Source of the DNA: Moringa oleifera
Taxonomy: Eukaryota > Streptophyta > Magnoliopsida > Brassicales > Moringaceae
Direction: 5' to 3'
Length of the DNA: 64,000 bases
NCBI GenBank assembly: GCA_021397835.1
Contig: JAJFZO010000575.1
Coordinates: forward strand, 4,928,065 to 4,992,064
The position numbers and the translations under genes are program-made. The notes beneath the pieces are model-generated. The model made no database searches, was not told where the DNA came from, and saw only the letters and a program-made list of their open reading frames with translations. Below, piece after piece: positions 24,618 through 36,079 of the stretch. The stretch's first letter is position 1; each line of letters starts with the position of its first letter.

Positions 24618-25830
24618 GTGAGATGTTTGCTTCCTGCCAAATGCCTGGTGGAACTTTGTTTCTAGCATTCACAGCTTTAGTTGCAGATCCTTATCAGGCT
24701 CAGGTTGGTGCATAGATAACTTGGAGGATGCAGAGTCAAGAGAACTGGCTTGGCAGTTTTGGTAGGTGAAAAAAGTGTCGATTAAAACATTCAAATATTG
24801 GTGTAAACAGAAAACGCATTTACAGAGACAAAACCAACTGCCCCAAAGTTGAAAATGGAGAAATATCTTTGTGCTCTTTTTCCTAGACGCCAAACAACGC
24901 CAAACAACACCAACTGCTACCATTGAAACTAAGACTCTGCCTGATAATTTAAGTGGTACCCACAAGAAAACATGAAAAACTAAGAAACAAAAATTCTACA
25001 ATGCTATAATTGCTAGGTTGATCTCAGAATACTTGGGGAAGAGTACAGCTGTGATCAAGTTTTCCTGGGTAGGTCTAACAGAAGCCTCAGATTTTGTCAC
25101 TACCTTGTTGAAACTTCGGATCTGGGATTGAGAGTAGCCTAACAATTCATGATCTATGATGAAGGCCTAATGACAGATACATAATTCTTAATTTGGGGAG
25201 AGAATTCAAGTAGGATGCTTCTTTTTGTTTTGTCGTTTCTCGGTGTGTTCCATATGTTTCTTACAGTCTTGTCTGTAATTAATGCATGGATGGCACAGCA
25301 TTAATGTCTTAAAAAGAGTAATTATTTCATAATGAGTTGATTTCCTGTGGGATTCAGTGGATGCTAGTGGACCTTGGGTTTCTGCAGGTTATTTTCATGT
25401 ATCTTAATACACAGTGACATTACAGGGGAAGGATGGAAGGCATGGAAGAATGGCAGAAATAAGACCATTGCCGTTACTTTCCCATTTATGATTGAATACA
25501 AAGCAAGGCCAACACACTGATTATGGCTTTTACTATTACACAAAAATGCTAATTTGAGAAAAAAGTGTTACAGGTTCAACGAATGTCCTCTGGAAGTCAT
25601 GTCAGTGATTGATTTCCATTGGCCAACTTGCAAAACTTCCATCCAACAATAGATTCTTCTCAATGGGTTACCTCACATAATTATGAAAGATGATGGGTTG
25701 TTCTTGTTCCTGGTGATATAGAAGCTTGCCAACTTCTTACAAACCCTAAAGGAATGCAGACCCATCAAGTGTACACAGCTTGCCAATCTTTGCATCACGC
25801 AGCAAGGAACTCTATCTTTTATTGCATCAA
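24618..25830. other. Intergenic: EEP promoter side and SpoU 3' flank
   Basis: This contains the 5' leader and promoter of the minus-strand EEP gene (left) and the 3' flank of the minus-strand SpoU gene (right). The 98-codon open frame at 24669-24965 shows no conserved sequence. I see no other gene or repeat. Confidence 0.5.
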
Positions 25831-27096
25831 TCACTCAGCCCCAAAAAGCCCATCCAGAAGGTTAGAAGATGATAAATCAGTTCCACCATCATCAAAGAAT
25901 TCATTGGATGCATTTTCCCTCCTACATTTTCGCTCTGCAATGATAGATTCTGCCGTTTCTGCACAGTAACTTCGTCTGACCTGTTTTACTGGTCTCTCAG
26001 CCACAACAAACTTGTTGCCATCGCGACTTCTCTCTGAGAAACCAGCCCAAACTGGAAAACACCATGATAAGTAAGTCTAACATGTTGAATGAAGTGATGA
26101 ATAATAAACATAAATAACCACTCCCAAGCAATTTACCTCCAAAATGATGCAAGACAATAGAAGCTGCAACAGTAACATTCAAAGAGGCAGTGCCACAGCC
26201 ATACTGAGGAATGTAGACAAAAAAGTCACATATCTCACATTCTTTAGCAGAAAGACCTGTTCCCTGCAAGAGAGACAAATCCACAAATTATGTGTGCTAA
26301 TACAGGTTCTTCCTTCAGTAACTTCCCTGTAATCCGATCAAAATGTCAAGGTGACCGGGGAGTTGAGCTTTACAAATCTCCTACAAAGACCCAAAAAGTT
26401 TTTTTTCTTTTTCCTGCAACATGCTAGTCATACTTATAAGTTCAGACTGCCGTCTCCAATTTCCTGTAATTAGAAATCCATAATCTAGACTTTATTCTGA
26501 CCAGAAATCGTAACTCGATGACATGGATGACTAGAATCATTTCAATGTACAGAAAGTAAAGCTTCTTACTTTCTTTGAACAATCTGATTTCATGTGTTGC
26601 TCATCTAAACAAAAAAGAGTTGCAAAAGAACGAGTGAATATAGCTGGGCAAAAAGGATAACCGAAAAATCAATTAAAGAGAACCAAACTGATACCTCGTT
26701 GCCAAGGAGGAAAGCTGTACTTCTCTTGAAAGGATGCTCATTGACGGAAACGGCACCGTCCGTGATTTCAACGCCACAAATATCGCAATCCTTTTCCTAC
26801 ATATCCAATATCAAGCTATGTAACATATACGCATTACACATGCGCTATAAGATCATACACAGCGAGAGATTGAGAGAGAGAGGGGGGACCTTAAGAAAGA
26901 GGCGGGCTTCGAGGAGAGAGTGGAAATGGCGGAAGCGAAGGTGAGAGGTGGAACCGTGGCTTCCGAAGGCGTTGAAGTCCCTGCGGCCAACGAGTATCAG
27001 CTCGGCGACACCGAAGGCAGTGGCGCTTCTAGCCAAGGTACCTATGTTGTGCCTTTTCGCTATGTTGTGCACCACCACATAGCTCTCTACCCCCAT
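25831..27096 (-). CDS. SpoU-family tRNA/rRNA 2'-O-methyltransferase
   Basis: A SPOUT-superfamily methyltransferase that would transfer a methyl group from SAM to a ribose 2'-OH in tRNA or rRNA. Four exons: 26890-27096, 26695-26796, 26137-26263 and 25831-26051 (657 nt, 218 aa). All three SpoU motifs are present: motif 1 (NIGTLARSATAFG, residues 17-29), motif 2 (FLLGNEGTGLS, 98-108) and motif 3 (GTASLNVTVAASIVLHHF, 127-144), which build the trefoil knot that binds SAM. The first ATG (27096, MGVESYVVV) is only 16 residues before motif 1, so this is a compact, single-domain enzyme without an obvious organelle-targeting peptide. The tail after about 175 is polar and poorly conserved. It resembles At4g15520, which lies beside PPDK in Arabidopsis as I recall, just as here. 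Confidence 0.93.
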
Positions 27097-27762
27097 CTCC
27101 CCCACCTTTTTCTTTTGGGGTTCAGTGTCCAGCTGATACAGAGAGAGGCGAGAGAAACAGTGACAAGCAGAGGTTTGGCCATGGAGGTTTCTCTAGGGTT
27201 TGCTCTTTGTTCAAAAGACTCCCCAAAACGACGCCGTCTTCTTAGATTAGTTTAGCCCAATAGAACAGACAGAACCATAGTCCCATGAGCCCAACCCACT
27301 TTTTAACAGCGTCTTTGGTTTAAATACATTAGTAAACTGCAAATGTTCTGCTAATCTGGAATGGGTTGATTCCTTTGCTTTGATTCTGAATGCAGTAAAA
27401 GGAAGAAAAATTACTAGAAGAACACCCAACACTTAAAGTGAAATTCGGCAAAGGTGCCTTCTTCCTGCAACATCTCAACCATTCAACAATTTCAAGTGTG
27501 TTCAATGAAGAGACCAAATGTTTGAAAGAACATGCTAGGGTACCATTTTGAACTGTAGCTTCTATGATTTTTTCCTATAAAAAGTATGATGTATGTATAG
27601 TTCTTATTCTATAGGCTTACAGTGATTCCTAGTATTTCTGCTTCTTAGCTCCTCCATACAAGGGCAATGTGTCATTGTATCTGGGAATAAACAAGCTTAT
27701 TTATAAGCAGATGTACAGAGGATCAGAGCAACATGTTCAGACTGCAGCCCAAATCCTTCTCA
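27097..27762. other. Intergenic: SpoU promoter and PPDK 3' flank
   Basis: PPDK (upstream, minus strand) ends at 27763 and SpoU starts at 27096. The 666 bp between them hold the PPDK 3' UTR and SpoU promoter. CT-rich sequence at 27090-27120 is in the SpoU leader. No further gene is visible. Confidence 0.5.
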
Positions 27763-30700
27763 TCAAACCGCAACTTGAGCTGCTGCTAGCCTAGCAATTG
27801 GAACCCTGTCAAGATATTTGAGTTTAGTAATCTCTAGTTTGATTGTAAAGGTCATACATATTTTTCTGATATGTATTATGAAGAACACATGGAAGAAGCT
27901 GACCTGAATGGAGAACAAGAAACATAGTCCAGCCCAGCCTCGGCAAAGAAGGCAACAGAAGAAGGCTCTCCTCCATGCTCTCCGCAGATTCCAACCTGTT
28001 TACCATAATCCATGATCAAGTCCAAAGGACTTCAACAGAAACCATTTTGACCGAGGAAAGTGACGGGTATGCTTAGTTACCTTCAAGCTAGGTCTAGCTG
28101 CACGTCCCCTCTCTGTGGCGACCTTAATGAGTTGGCCAACACCTTTCTGATCAAGTACCTGTTAAGAAAATATGCCCAATGTCATTTTCAGACAACCAGT
28201 TCTTGTATCTTTCTCTGATTCATTTGCAGTACTAGTTCATCTTTTGAATGGTAGGAGCATGTGTTTTCCCTTGAAGAAGATATGACTAACCTCAAATGGA
28301 TCACTCTGCAGAACTCCTTTGGATATGTATATTGGTAGGAACTTGCCAACATCATCTCTACTGTACCCGAATGTCATTTGGGTGAGATCATTGGTCCCAA
28401 AGGAGAAGAACTCTGCTTCCTTTGCAATCTGTTGTTAATATAAAGAAAAAAATTGCAATCCTTCAGCCAATAAAACAGTGAATGTTGAACAATAAGCTAG
28501 AGAAAGAGGATAGATTCCACACAGGTCTACCTGGTAACAATAAAATTTCCAAAACCATAAAGAACTGTTTCATCCTGACATACCTCATCTGCAATCAGAG
28601 CAGCTCTAGGGACCTCTATCATGGTTCCCACCTTATAGCTCAATGTAGTACCCATCTCTGCAAAGACTTTCTTTGCAACATTGCGGATCAAACTAACTTG
28701 GTGGCCTAGTTCCTGCACTTAAAGAGTATCATTTCATAATTTCAGAAAGATGGAAGTTTTTAAGCATAATCTTATAGAGCAAGAGATTGGTAGTAGTTAC
28801 ATTAGCGATTTCAGTGGTTTTACATGGAACATTAATAGCTATTTTGACTGCACCTAAGACCATATCATATGAATTCAAGATTGAAAATGGATAAAGGACA
28901 AAAGGGATAAATTGATGCCTGAGGAGTTCCAACAAGGGGAACCATTATCTCTGGTAGAACTTTAACACCATGGTTGCTCATTGAGACAGCAGCATGAAAG
29001 ATTGCACGTGCCTGCATCTCAGTTAATTCTGGATATGAGATCCCTAACCTGTTAAAGCATGCAAAAACCCATGATCATGTGATGAAGCTTTCTTGCTGGC
29101 CTCTTATGATAAGACAAGCCGTAACAGCCATGAAAAGAAACGTTTAAGCAAATGTTAGACAAAATGGTTAAATGAAGGAATATCAAACCTGCAGCCTCGG
29201 AAACCAAGCATGGGATTCACTTCGGATAATTTCTCAATTCTTGAGAATACTTCATCTTCAGTTGTGCCTGTTTCCGTGGCTAGTTCACTTACAATATGAT
29301 CTAACTCACCTTCAGGAAGAAATTCATGAAGTGGAGGGTCTAGCAGTCGGATTGTTACGGGAAGACCTGAAATTGCAATACTCCTAATTATTATTGATTC
29401 AATAGAGGAAACAAGTATAGATCCAAACATGGAATTAAAACAAGAGGGAAGTACCATTCATTGCACGGAAAATTCCCTCAAAGTCCGATCTTTGATAAGG
29501 AAGTAAAAGGTCCAATGCTGCTTGCCTCTGCTCTGGTGTAGCTGCCATTATCATCTTTCTCACAGCCTTTATCCTCTCATCTGAAGCAAAGAACTGAAGC
29601 AACCCAAAATATGAACAAAATCAGAGAGTTGCATAACAAAGTTGACAAACCAGACAAAAAATTGTATAAAGCATCAAGTAGAAGACATTTGACAATACTC
29701 TCCTAGTTCACAAAAACAGACAAGAAAATGCAAAGAGGATATGAAGGTTTGGATGGGCATTCAAGCATGCTCAGTCAGCAGTACTGTCTGAGTCTGGGGG
29801 CTGATATGGATCCAAGACAGTAGCCACCACAAAGAAACTTAAGATTTATCTTGAATGCTCTAATTTTAAGCAAATGATTAAATGCCATAAAGATGAAGTC
29901 ATGTCTGTGCTGTCTGGAATACTGAATACTGCACAGAGATGTCTATCCATTCCACATGGTAAGAACCAGCCAGATATGCAAAATATAAGCTGTCAGCACC
30001 TCTCATGTAGTGACGATGACAGTGAGCAGAACAACCATAGCAGACAGATATAAGTACCATGTGTTCTGTCCTGCAAAGGCCAATTCCTTCTGCACCATTC
30101 TTTCTTGCTGTAAGAGCATCATCGGGTGTATCTGCATTTGCCATTACCTATGATGGGATGGTATTACCACATCAGTCAAAATAGCTTACAAGTGAATAAA
30201 GATGCAGAAATGTCATAAACCAAAAAAGAAAAAAAGGGGAACGTTTTACACCTTGAGATGCCTTATTTCATCAGCCCAGGACATAAAGGCTTCCAAATCA
30301 CCACTTAGAGCTGGAGGAGAGAGCGGTTGTTTTCCCAATATCACTTCACCTGTAGATCCATTGAGTGAGACCCAGTCTCCTTCCTCCATCACCAAGTCCC
30401 CAATTGCGAGAGTCTGTAATATTGATAATCGTTAACAGAATTATCAAATTCTATTCCTCTGAGACAGGATTGCCCTTTTGAGGGCTGTGGTTGGTTCTTC
30501 TCTTCTTTCTTCTTTTGGGTTTTCCTTTGGAGAGGAGGGGGTGGGAGAGGGGGAGACAGAAGAAGCAAAACCTTACCTTCTCTTTTTCATTTACAAGAAT
30601 ATCGGAGCAACCGGAAACACAGCACTTTCCCCATCCTCGTGCTACCACAGCTGCATGAGATGTCATGCCACCCCTAGCTGTCAAGATCCCTGAAGCTGCA

Positions 30701-33700
30701 TGCATACCCCCAACATCTTCTGGGCTTGTCTCTGACCTTACCTATATGAAGAGGAAATTTGATCATAAGCAATAGAATATCTCGTATGTGCTACAGATGC
30801 TCCACGTTGAAGATTGATATCATTTTTCAACAGAATCTGCTTGCTAGATGTTTTGGCAAGGCTAATGTGCTCATCTTAATTATATGAATATGGGCATACC
30901 AATATCACACTCTTTCCTTGTGCGTGCCATTCTTCCGCATCATCAGCATTGAACACAATCTGTCCCACTGCTGCTCCAGGAGATGCAGGCAAGCCAATGG
31001 CAACCACTTTGTCTTTATAAGCTGACGGATTATCAAACTAATCCAACAAAATTTCATTAATTCTCCACAAGAACATCAACTATATGTGCTCACAAGTAAT
31101 CAGATACTGGTACAAACCCGTCTCTCATTACTTGTTTACAGTCATACAGTATATTTATTAAGGGACATCAGGATATTTCCCATGACAGAAACAGTACTTT
31201 GGCTTCAAATGTACCTGTGGATGAAGAAGTTGTTGCAGATGCTGTGGCTCTACTCTCTTAATGGCAGTGCGTCTATCAATAAGCCCTTCATTAACCATGT
31301 CAACAGCCATTTTGACTGCACCTTTACCAGTACGCTTCCCAGATCGGCATTGCAACATCCACAACCTATTCTCTTGAACTGTGAATTCAATATCCTGCAC
31401 TTGTTAAAAGATCACAAACCTGCACTGTCATCAGGTGGTTCGAAAGATATGCAGTTAATATTAATGTCACCAAGCAGAAAAATAAATTGATCATATATCA
31501 ACAAAACAGGTAGTACAATAATGGGATTAAAATCATCTCTTATAGAATAAAACTTTTACCATCATATCTTTGTAATGCCGCTCCAAGATTTCACAGTTTT
31601 CAACCAGTTCCTTGTAAGCTTCAGGCATGCAATTCTTCATTGTGTCCAAGTCTTCTGGTGTTCTAATTCCAGCAACTACGTCCTCTCCCTATTTAAAGCG
31701 ATTCATCAGCCTGACTCGTAACTATCATCCTGAAACAATCTATACTACGGTGCCATCAAAAACTATATATGTAACCTGTGCATTAACCAAAAACTCTCCG
31801 TAAAGCTTCTTTTCACCAGTGCTGGGATTTCTAGTGAACAGAACACCTGTCCCTGAAGTATCTCCCATGTTTCCAAATACCATGCTTTGAATGTTCACAG
31901 CAGTTCCTTTTAGACCAGTTATCTGATTGATACTCCTATACTTTATGGCCCTGGGGCTGTCCCAGGAATCAAAAACTGCTTTAACAGCTAATAGCAACTG
32001 CTGCTGTGGATCTGTATGTAGACAAGGTTTTTGAAGATTCTTAAGATGTAGTATTGATCAGGAGTTGCAAATATAAAGTGAAAGATGAACTCAACTTGAC
32101 TCAACTTCTTACCTGAAGGAAACTGTTGGCCCTTGGCCTCAAGATAGACATTCTTGTACTGTTCCACCAACTCCTTGAGATCGGCTGCTGTTAGCTTGGT
32201 ATCAAGTTTAACTCCTTTTGCTTCCTTCATCTTTTCTAACTTCTCCTCAAATAATGAGTGAGGGATGCCCATCACCTTCAATGAAACATAACGAATAATC
32301 CATATGCACATATGTGCATCAATAGATTGAATTATTTCAGAAAAATGTGGATAGGATTCCTTACCACATCGCCAAACATGTCTAGAAAACGTCTGTAGGA
32401 ATCATAAGCGAAACGTTCCCCACTCTTTGCAGCCAAACCTACAACTACTTTATCATTTAATCCAATGTTAAGAACAGTATCCATCATGCCAGGCATTGAG
32501 ACCTACAGACATGTGAGCATAAGAAATCAGTCAATGCATAGAATGGACAAAACACACTAAGCAGTGAAGGCATACAGTATTGCATTCTTGATCATACTGT
32601 AACTCCAGAAATTTTAGGATCACTTACTGCAGCTCCAGAACGAACAGAAAGGAGGAGAGGCTTGGAAGGGTCACCAAGGACAGCTCCCATGTCCTCCTCT
32701 ACACTTTTCAAGCCTTCCAAAGTCTCATCCCACAATCCTTCTGGTAGCTTCTTACCGATCTGCTGATACTCCTCACATGCTTCCGTTGAGATGGTCAGTC
32801 CTGGTGGCACTGATAGCCCAATGCTTGCCATCTCTGCTAGGTTCGCTCCCTTCCCTCCCAACTACATTAGTCAAACATGCAACTAATTAATGTTAATCGA
32901 CCTCTGTGTAATATTATCGTGTCAGCTTCCCCACAAACCTGGTATATGATGTCTCGATTGCATACGAACTTGAACATAATAGTTCAAGCATACAAGAAGG
33001 AAAAATAGCATCACTTAGACTCTTGAAGAAAAAGGCAGTGTAATAAGTTCATTAGTGGCTGCATAAAGAAAGATAAAGATAATCCTTACCAGGGACTTCA
33101 TGCCCTTGTTGCCTTCACTTCTTCCCTTGCCAAAAGTAAACACACGCTGTATTGGGTAGGAAAAAATAAAAAATTACAAGCTTGCAAAATTAAGACCTAT
33201 TTGTAAATGCTGAAGCCAACTTGAAAGCGAGAAGACAGAGATCAGGTAGCCCCAAGGTCTCCATATATATGAATTGCTTGTCAGATTTATTATTAGTAGC
33301 ATTCATTAAAGGGACAAAATAAAACATTTAATATATACCTGGTATTACAAGCTGCACTACTGACAAAACTTTATTATTTTTCCTTGGATCTTTCTCTCAA
33401 TTTTCTTTTTCATTGATTTGCGCATTAAATAAAATTTATAATTGACTTTTGCCACTAATTGTTTGTCTTCATGATCACACTTTATCTTGTTTATTTTGTA
33501 ATTTTTTCTAATATATATAAATATATAGTTCACAAATTTTAGAAAAGAGAAGAAAATGAATAGAAAACAACATCTCGATTTCACATTTATGTAGAGCAAT
33601 ATGTGCACATTAAATAATAGTTCAGTAAAATTTTTGTAGTCTAAACAATGAATTATGTACCTAACACTTTAAATAATATCAATCCAAAAAAAAAAAAAAC

Positions 33701-34501
33701 ACCTTTGTTGTTGTGCGGTTATATAGTGTTCCTGCTTACCTCAGGGAAAAGAATGACATTCAGAAAGAGATGTTTTTTATATTCACTTTTGTTGAAAGAA
33801 AAACAACAGTTTTTTTTTTAAGAGAATAAAACAACGATGCCAATCCCAATTAAAGATGGGCCGACCCAGCGGCCCAACTAACGTGCTTGGGTTCCCTTCT
33901 TGGTCAACCTTCCCAGGATTAAGTTGTTTGGACAGGGCCCAGAGCCCCGTGGCACATCACGGCATGTCGTCATCTAACCTTATGCTGAACCGCTGATCCA
34001 CGCAACAGCAAAGCTGTTGCCCGCAAGTATATTACACAGAAAACCACCATCATCGTCAAGAATCTGAAATTACGTCACAAAAAATGATACCTACAACTTC
34101 CGTTGTTAATCCCCGCAATCTTGTCACAGACTCACAGTTACGAGGCCTCTGTTCTTATACTTAAAATTAAATTGAGCAGTGAATGAAACACGGATATGGC
34201 GTACCTTTTTCGTAGTTGCTGCTGGCTCTGATACGGGGGTGAGGATCGCTTGTGCTTTTGGTATGCTACGCCTTGGTGATCCAAACCTCTTTGGCTTGGG
34301 GTTCGACGACCCGTTTCTGGTGAAGTTCAAGTGTTGACAGCGAGTGGCACCTAGCCTGCAGCTAGAACGGCTCGAACCAAGGAATGGACGGTTTTCTATA
34401 AGGAGATCTGTCTGGTCCACGTGCTTTCCCCTCAACAACCTCAGCTGGTCACACACGTCCGGTGTCGTCCTTATGAGCATACCCTTCATTGTCGACGACA
34501 T
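27763..34501 (-). CDS. PPDK: Pyruvate,phosphate dikinase, chloroplast form
   Basis: Converts pyruvate, ATP and phosphate to PEP, AMP and pyrophosphate reversibly. Twenty exons, 971 aa: 34205-34501, 33090-33146, 32628-32861, 32365-32502, 32113-32275, 31776-32011, 31560-31688, 31215-31394, 30900-31037, 30577-30741, 30252-30413, 30058-30147, 29455-29593, 29189-29366, 28919-29048, 28584-28712, 28291-28428, 28081-28158, 27904-27995 and 27763-27805. Residues 1-99 (exon 1) form a Ser/Arg-rich chloroplast transit peptide. The mature enzyme begins near [19 protein letters not shown]. The ATP-grasp half includes LSVRSGAA, the swivelling domain carries phospho-His H553 in [13 protein letters not shown] with regulatory Thr551, and the PEP/pyruvate barrel includes [19 protein letters not shown] and catalytic C931 in VGICGEHGG. 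It ends in [15 protein letters not shown]. The intron after exon 15 appears to have a GC donor. Thr551 implies control by the PPDK regulatory protein. Ordinary C3 metabolism is the default reading. Confidence 0.97.
33147..34204 (-). promoter_or_regulatory. PPDK intron 1: possible site of the cytosolic-isoform promoter
   Basis: This 1058-nt intron separates the transit-peptide exon from the first exon of the mature enzyme. In Arabidopsis and several other plants a second promoter inside or near this intron makes the cytosolic PPDK. The intron is AT-rich with TATATA-like words near 33265 and 33515. An ATG at 33262-33264 (minus strand) reaches an in-intron stop, so it would not by itself give a cytosolic start. 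The first methionine downstream is M115. The role is inferred from other species. Confidence 0.35.
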
Positions 34502-34525
34502 CTAGGTCGAGAGTTCCCCTGCTTC

Positions 34526-34853
34526 ACTGGATATACATCGGGATATGATCAATCAACAAATGATCCACTAACTAGCTACTAAAGAGCAAGGGATCCATTC
34601 ACCAAAATTATCGACAATTTTGATGTCAAATACTAACCAAAAGAAAGAAACCTTAGCAAACGAATTCTATCTTTCCTTCCGAGAAAAAATCATAGAGCAG
34701 AAGAAATAACAGAGTATATGATTCTCTTGTAGTTCAAAAAACCATGATCTCCTTTTCTTTGTATACTTATCGGATTGCCAATAAAAGACCACGAATTCTC
34801 TCAACGATATTTGGACCATAGAACTTAGAACTGTGATTAAAACCGGGCGTACC
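34526..34853 (-). other. Predicted 5'-UTR intron boundaries of PPDK
   Basis: On the minus strand a donor cag|gtacgc ends a leader exon at 34853, and an acceptor tatccag|tgaagc begins the next at 34526, 25 nt before the ATG. The intron would be 34527-34852. This is a prediction from splice sequences only. Confidence 0.5.
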
Positions 34854-34965
34854 TGATTACAAATTGATTTGGAAGCTTGAGGCAGAGAAGAGGAGCTGGT
34901 GAAAAGAGGGAGGTGCTTTAACTTCCAAATCCTCTAGGTTCTTTTTAATCACTCTTTTCAAATAC

Positions 34966-34980
34966 CAAAATATATAAAAA
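34966..34980 (-). promoter_or_regulatory. Candidate TATA box of PPDK
   Basis: On the minus strand the sequence reads ctttttatatattttgg, a strong TATA-like element about 115 bp upstream of the predicted leader-intron donor. Confidence 0.5.
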
Positions 34981-35119
34981 GGTTTATGATGGTGAGCGGA
35001 GGGGATCAGGGGGTTGTGGCGCTAAGCAAAAGACAGTATTGAATTATTGTGAACTACCCAAAAAGCCCTCGCAGGTTGAGCCAGTAAGATATTAGAAAGA
35101 ATCTCCCCGTGTGGGAGGC

Positions 35120-35125
35120 CACGTG
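35120..35125. promoter_or_regulatory. G-box/ABRE core upstream of PPDK
   Basis: CACGTG within ggccacgtggaag, about 620 bp upstream of the PPDK ATG and roughly 150 bp upstream of the candidate TATA box. The context fits an ABRE-type G-box. PPDK is stress- and dark-responsive in several plants, but use of this site is inferred. Confidence 0.5.
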
Positions 35126-35401
35126 GAAGAGAGCCGGGTGAGTGCGACAGGTCATGAGATAATAGGTGGGTTCCAAAGTTTTATCTGCTATATGGTATTG
35201 GAAGCTAATCTTCCAGGCACACGCTTCAATAACACGTTGGACCGATACATACACATCAGGAAATTTTTGCCCTCACCCATTACGTGGCACCTACCCAGAT
35301 TGAAAATGAATTACCACTCTTATTCGTGAAATTATACTATTTTTTATCCAATCAGATAATCTTAAAAACATAAAGAGAAAAATGAAATACATGCGTGTAA
35401 A

Positions 35402-35402
<1 letters not shown>

Positions 35403-35441
<39 letters not shown>
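35403..35441. repeat. TA dinucleotide microsatellite
   Basis: About 19 uninterrupted TA units between PPDK and the RF298-like gene. It is likely length-polymorphic. Confidence 0.98.
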
Positions 35442-35444
<3 letters not shown>

Positions 35445-35648
35445 AACCATAAAATGATATTGGGGCAATTCGGTCATTTCGTCATTAAGGAGAAATAAAA
35501 TGATTTTTGGGGGGGAATTTGTCCTAATAAGGATCCAGTGGCTAGACATCAGTGACAATGAATAGGCGACTTACAACCAAAAAGTGCTCTATAGCGTGGG
35601 TCCAATGTTGACCCCTGGGAATACACTTTGAATCCAAATAAATCATGA

Positions 35649-35654
35649 CACGTG
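35649..35654. promoter_or_regulatory. Second G-box/ABRE core upstream of PPDK
   Basis: CACGTG within tgacacgtggctcg, a typical ABRE context, about 1.15 kb upstream of the PPDK start codon. It may equally be unused, as it lies only about 430 bp beyond the RF298-like stop codon. Confidence 0.35.
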
Positions 35655-36079
35655 GCTCGCTCATGTACACAAGAGAAAACTGCTATCCCCCTCTCTCCCA
35701 CCTTATCCTCCTCGTTTCCTAATCAGATTTCTCCGACCATTTTATTTATTTAGAATCTGTTTCCTTTCTATTTTTCCAAAAAATTAAAAAACAAAAAAGC
35801 AATGGTGCTTGCCCCTCCACAAAGGGTCAAGGCAAAGTCATGCAACCAGAGACGCAACTAAAATGACCATCTAAAGAACCAAAGTTCATGCAATGCTCTG
35901 CACAGGGAAAGAAAGAAGGGAATACCAGGCACAAAGCTTCAAAATCTTTCATTGCAAGGCAACTTAATTGTCTCAACTCTTCAAAGGTGTAATTCAAGTG
36001 CATTATTCAATTCAAAGAAGTCCCACAAAACATTATTTAGATTACTCAGCTCACTTCTCCAATGGGAAAAAAAAAAGTT

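Larger units (their letters stand above)
34502..36079. other. PPDK leader and promoter, plus 3' flank of the RF298-like gene
   Basis: This holds the PPDK 5' UTR with its own intron, the PPDK promoter, a TA microsatellite and the 3' UTR of the next minus-strand gene. Two CACGTG elements lie in the upstream region. I see no coding exon. Confidence 0.55.
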
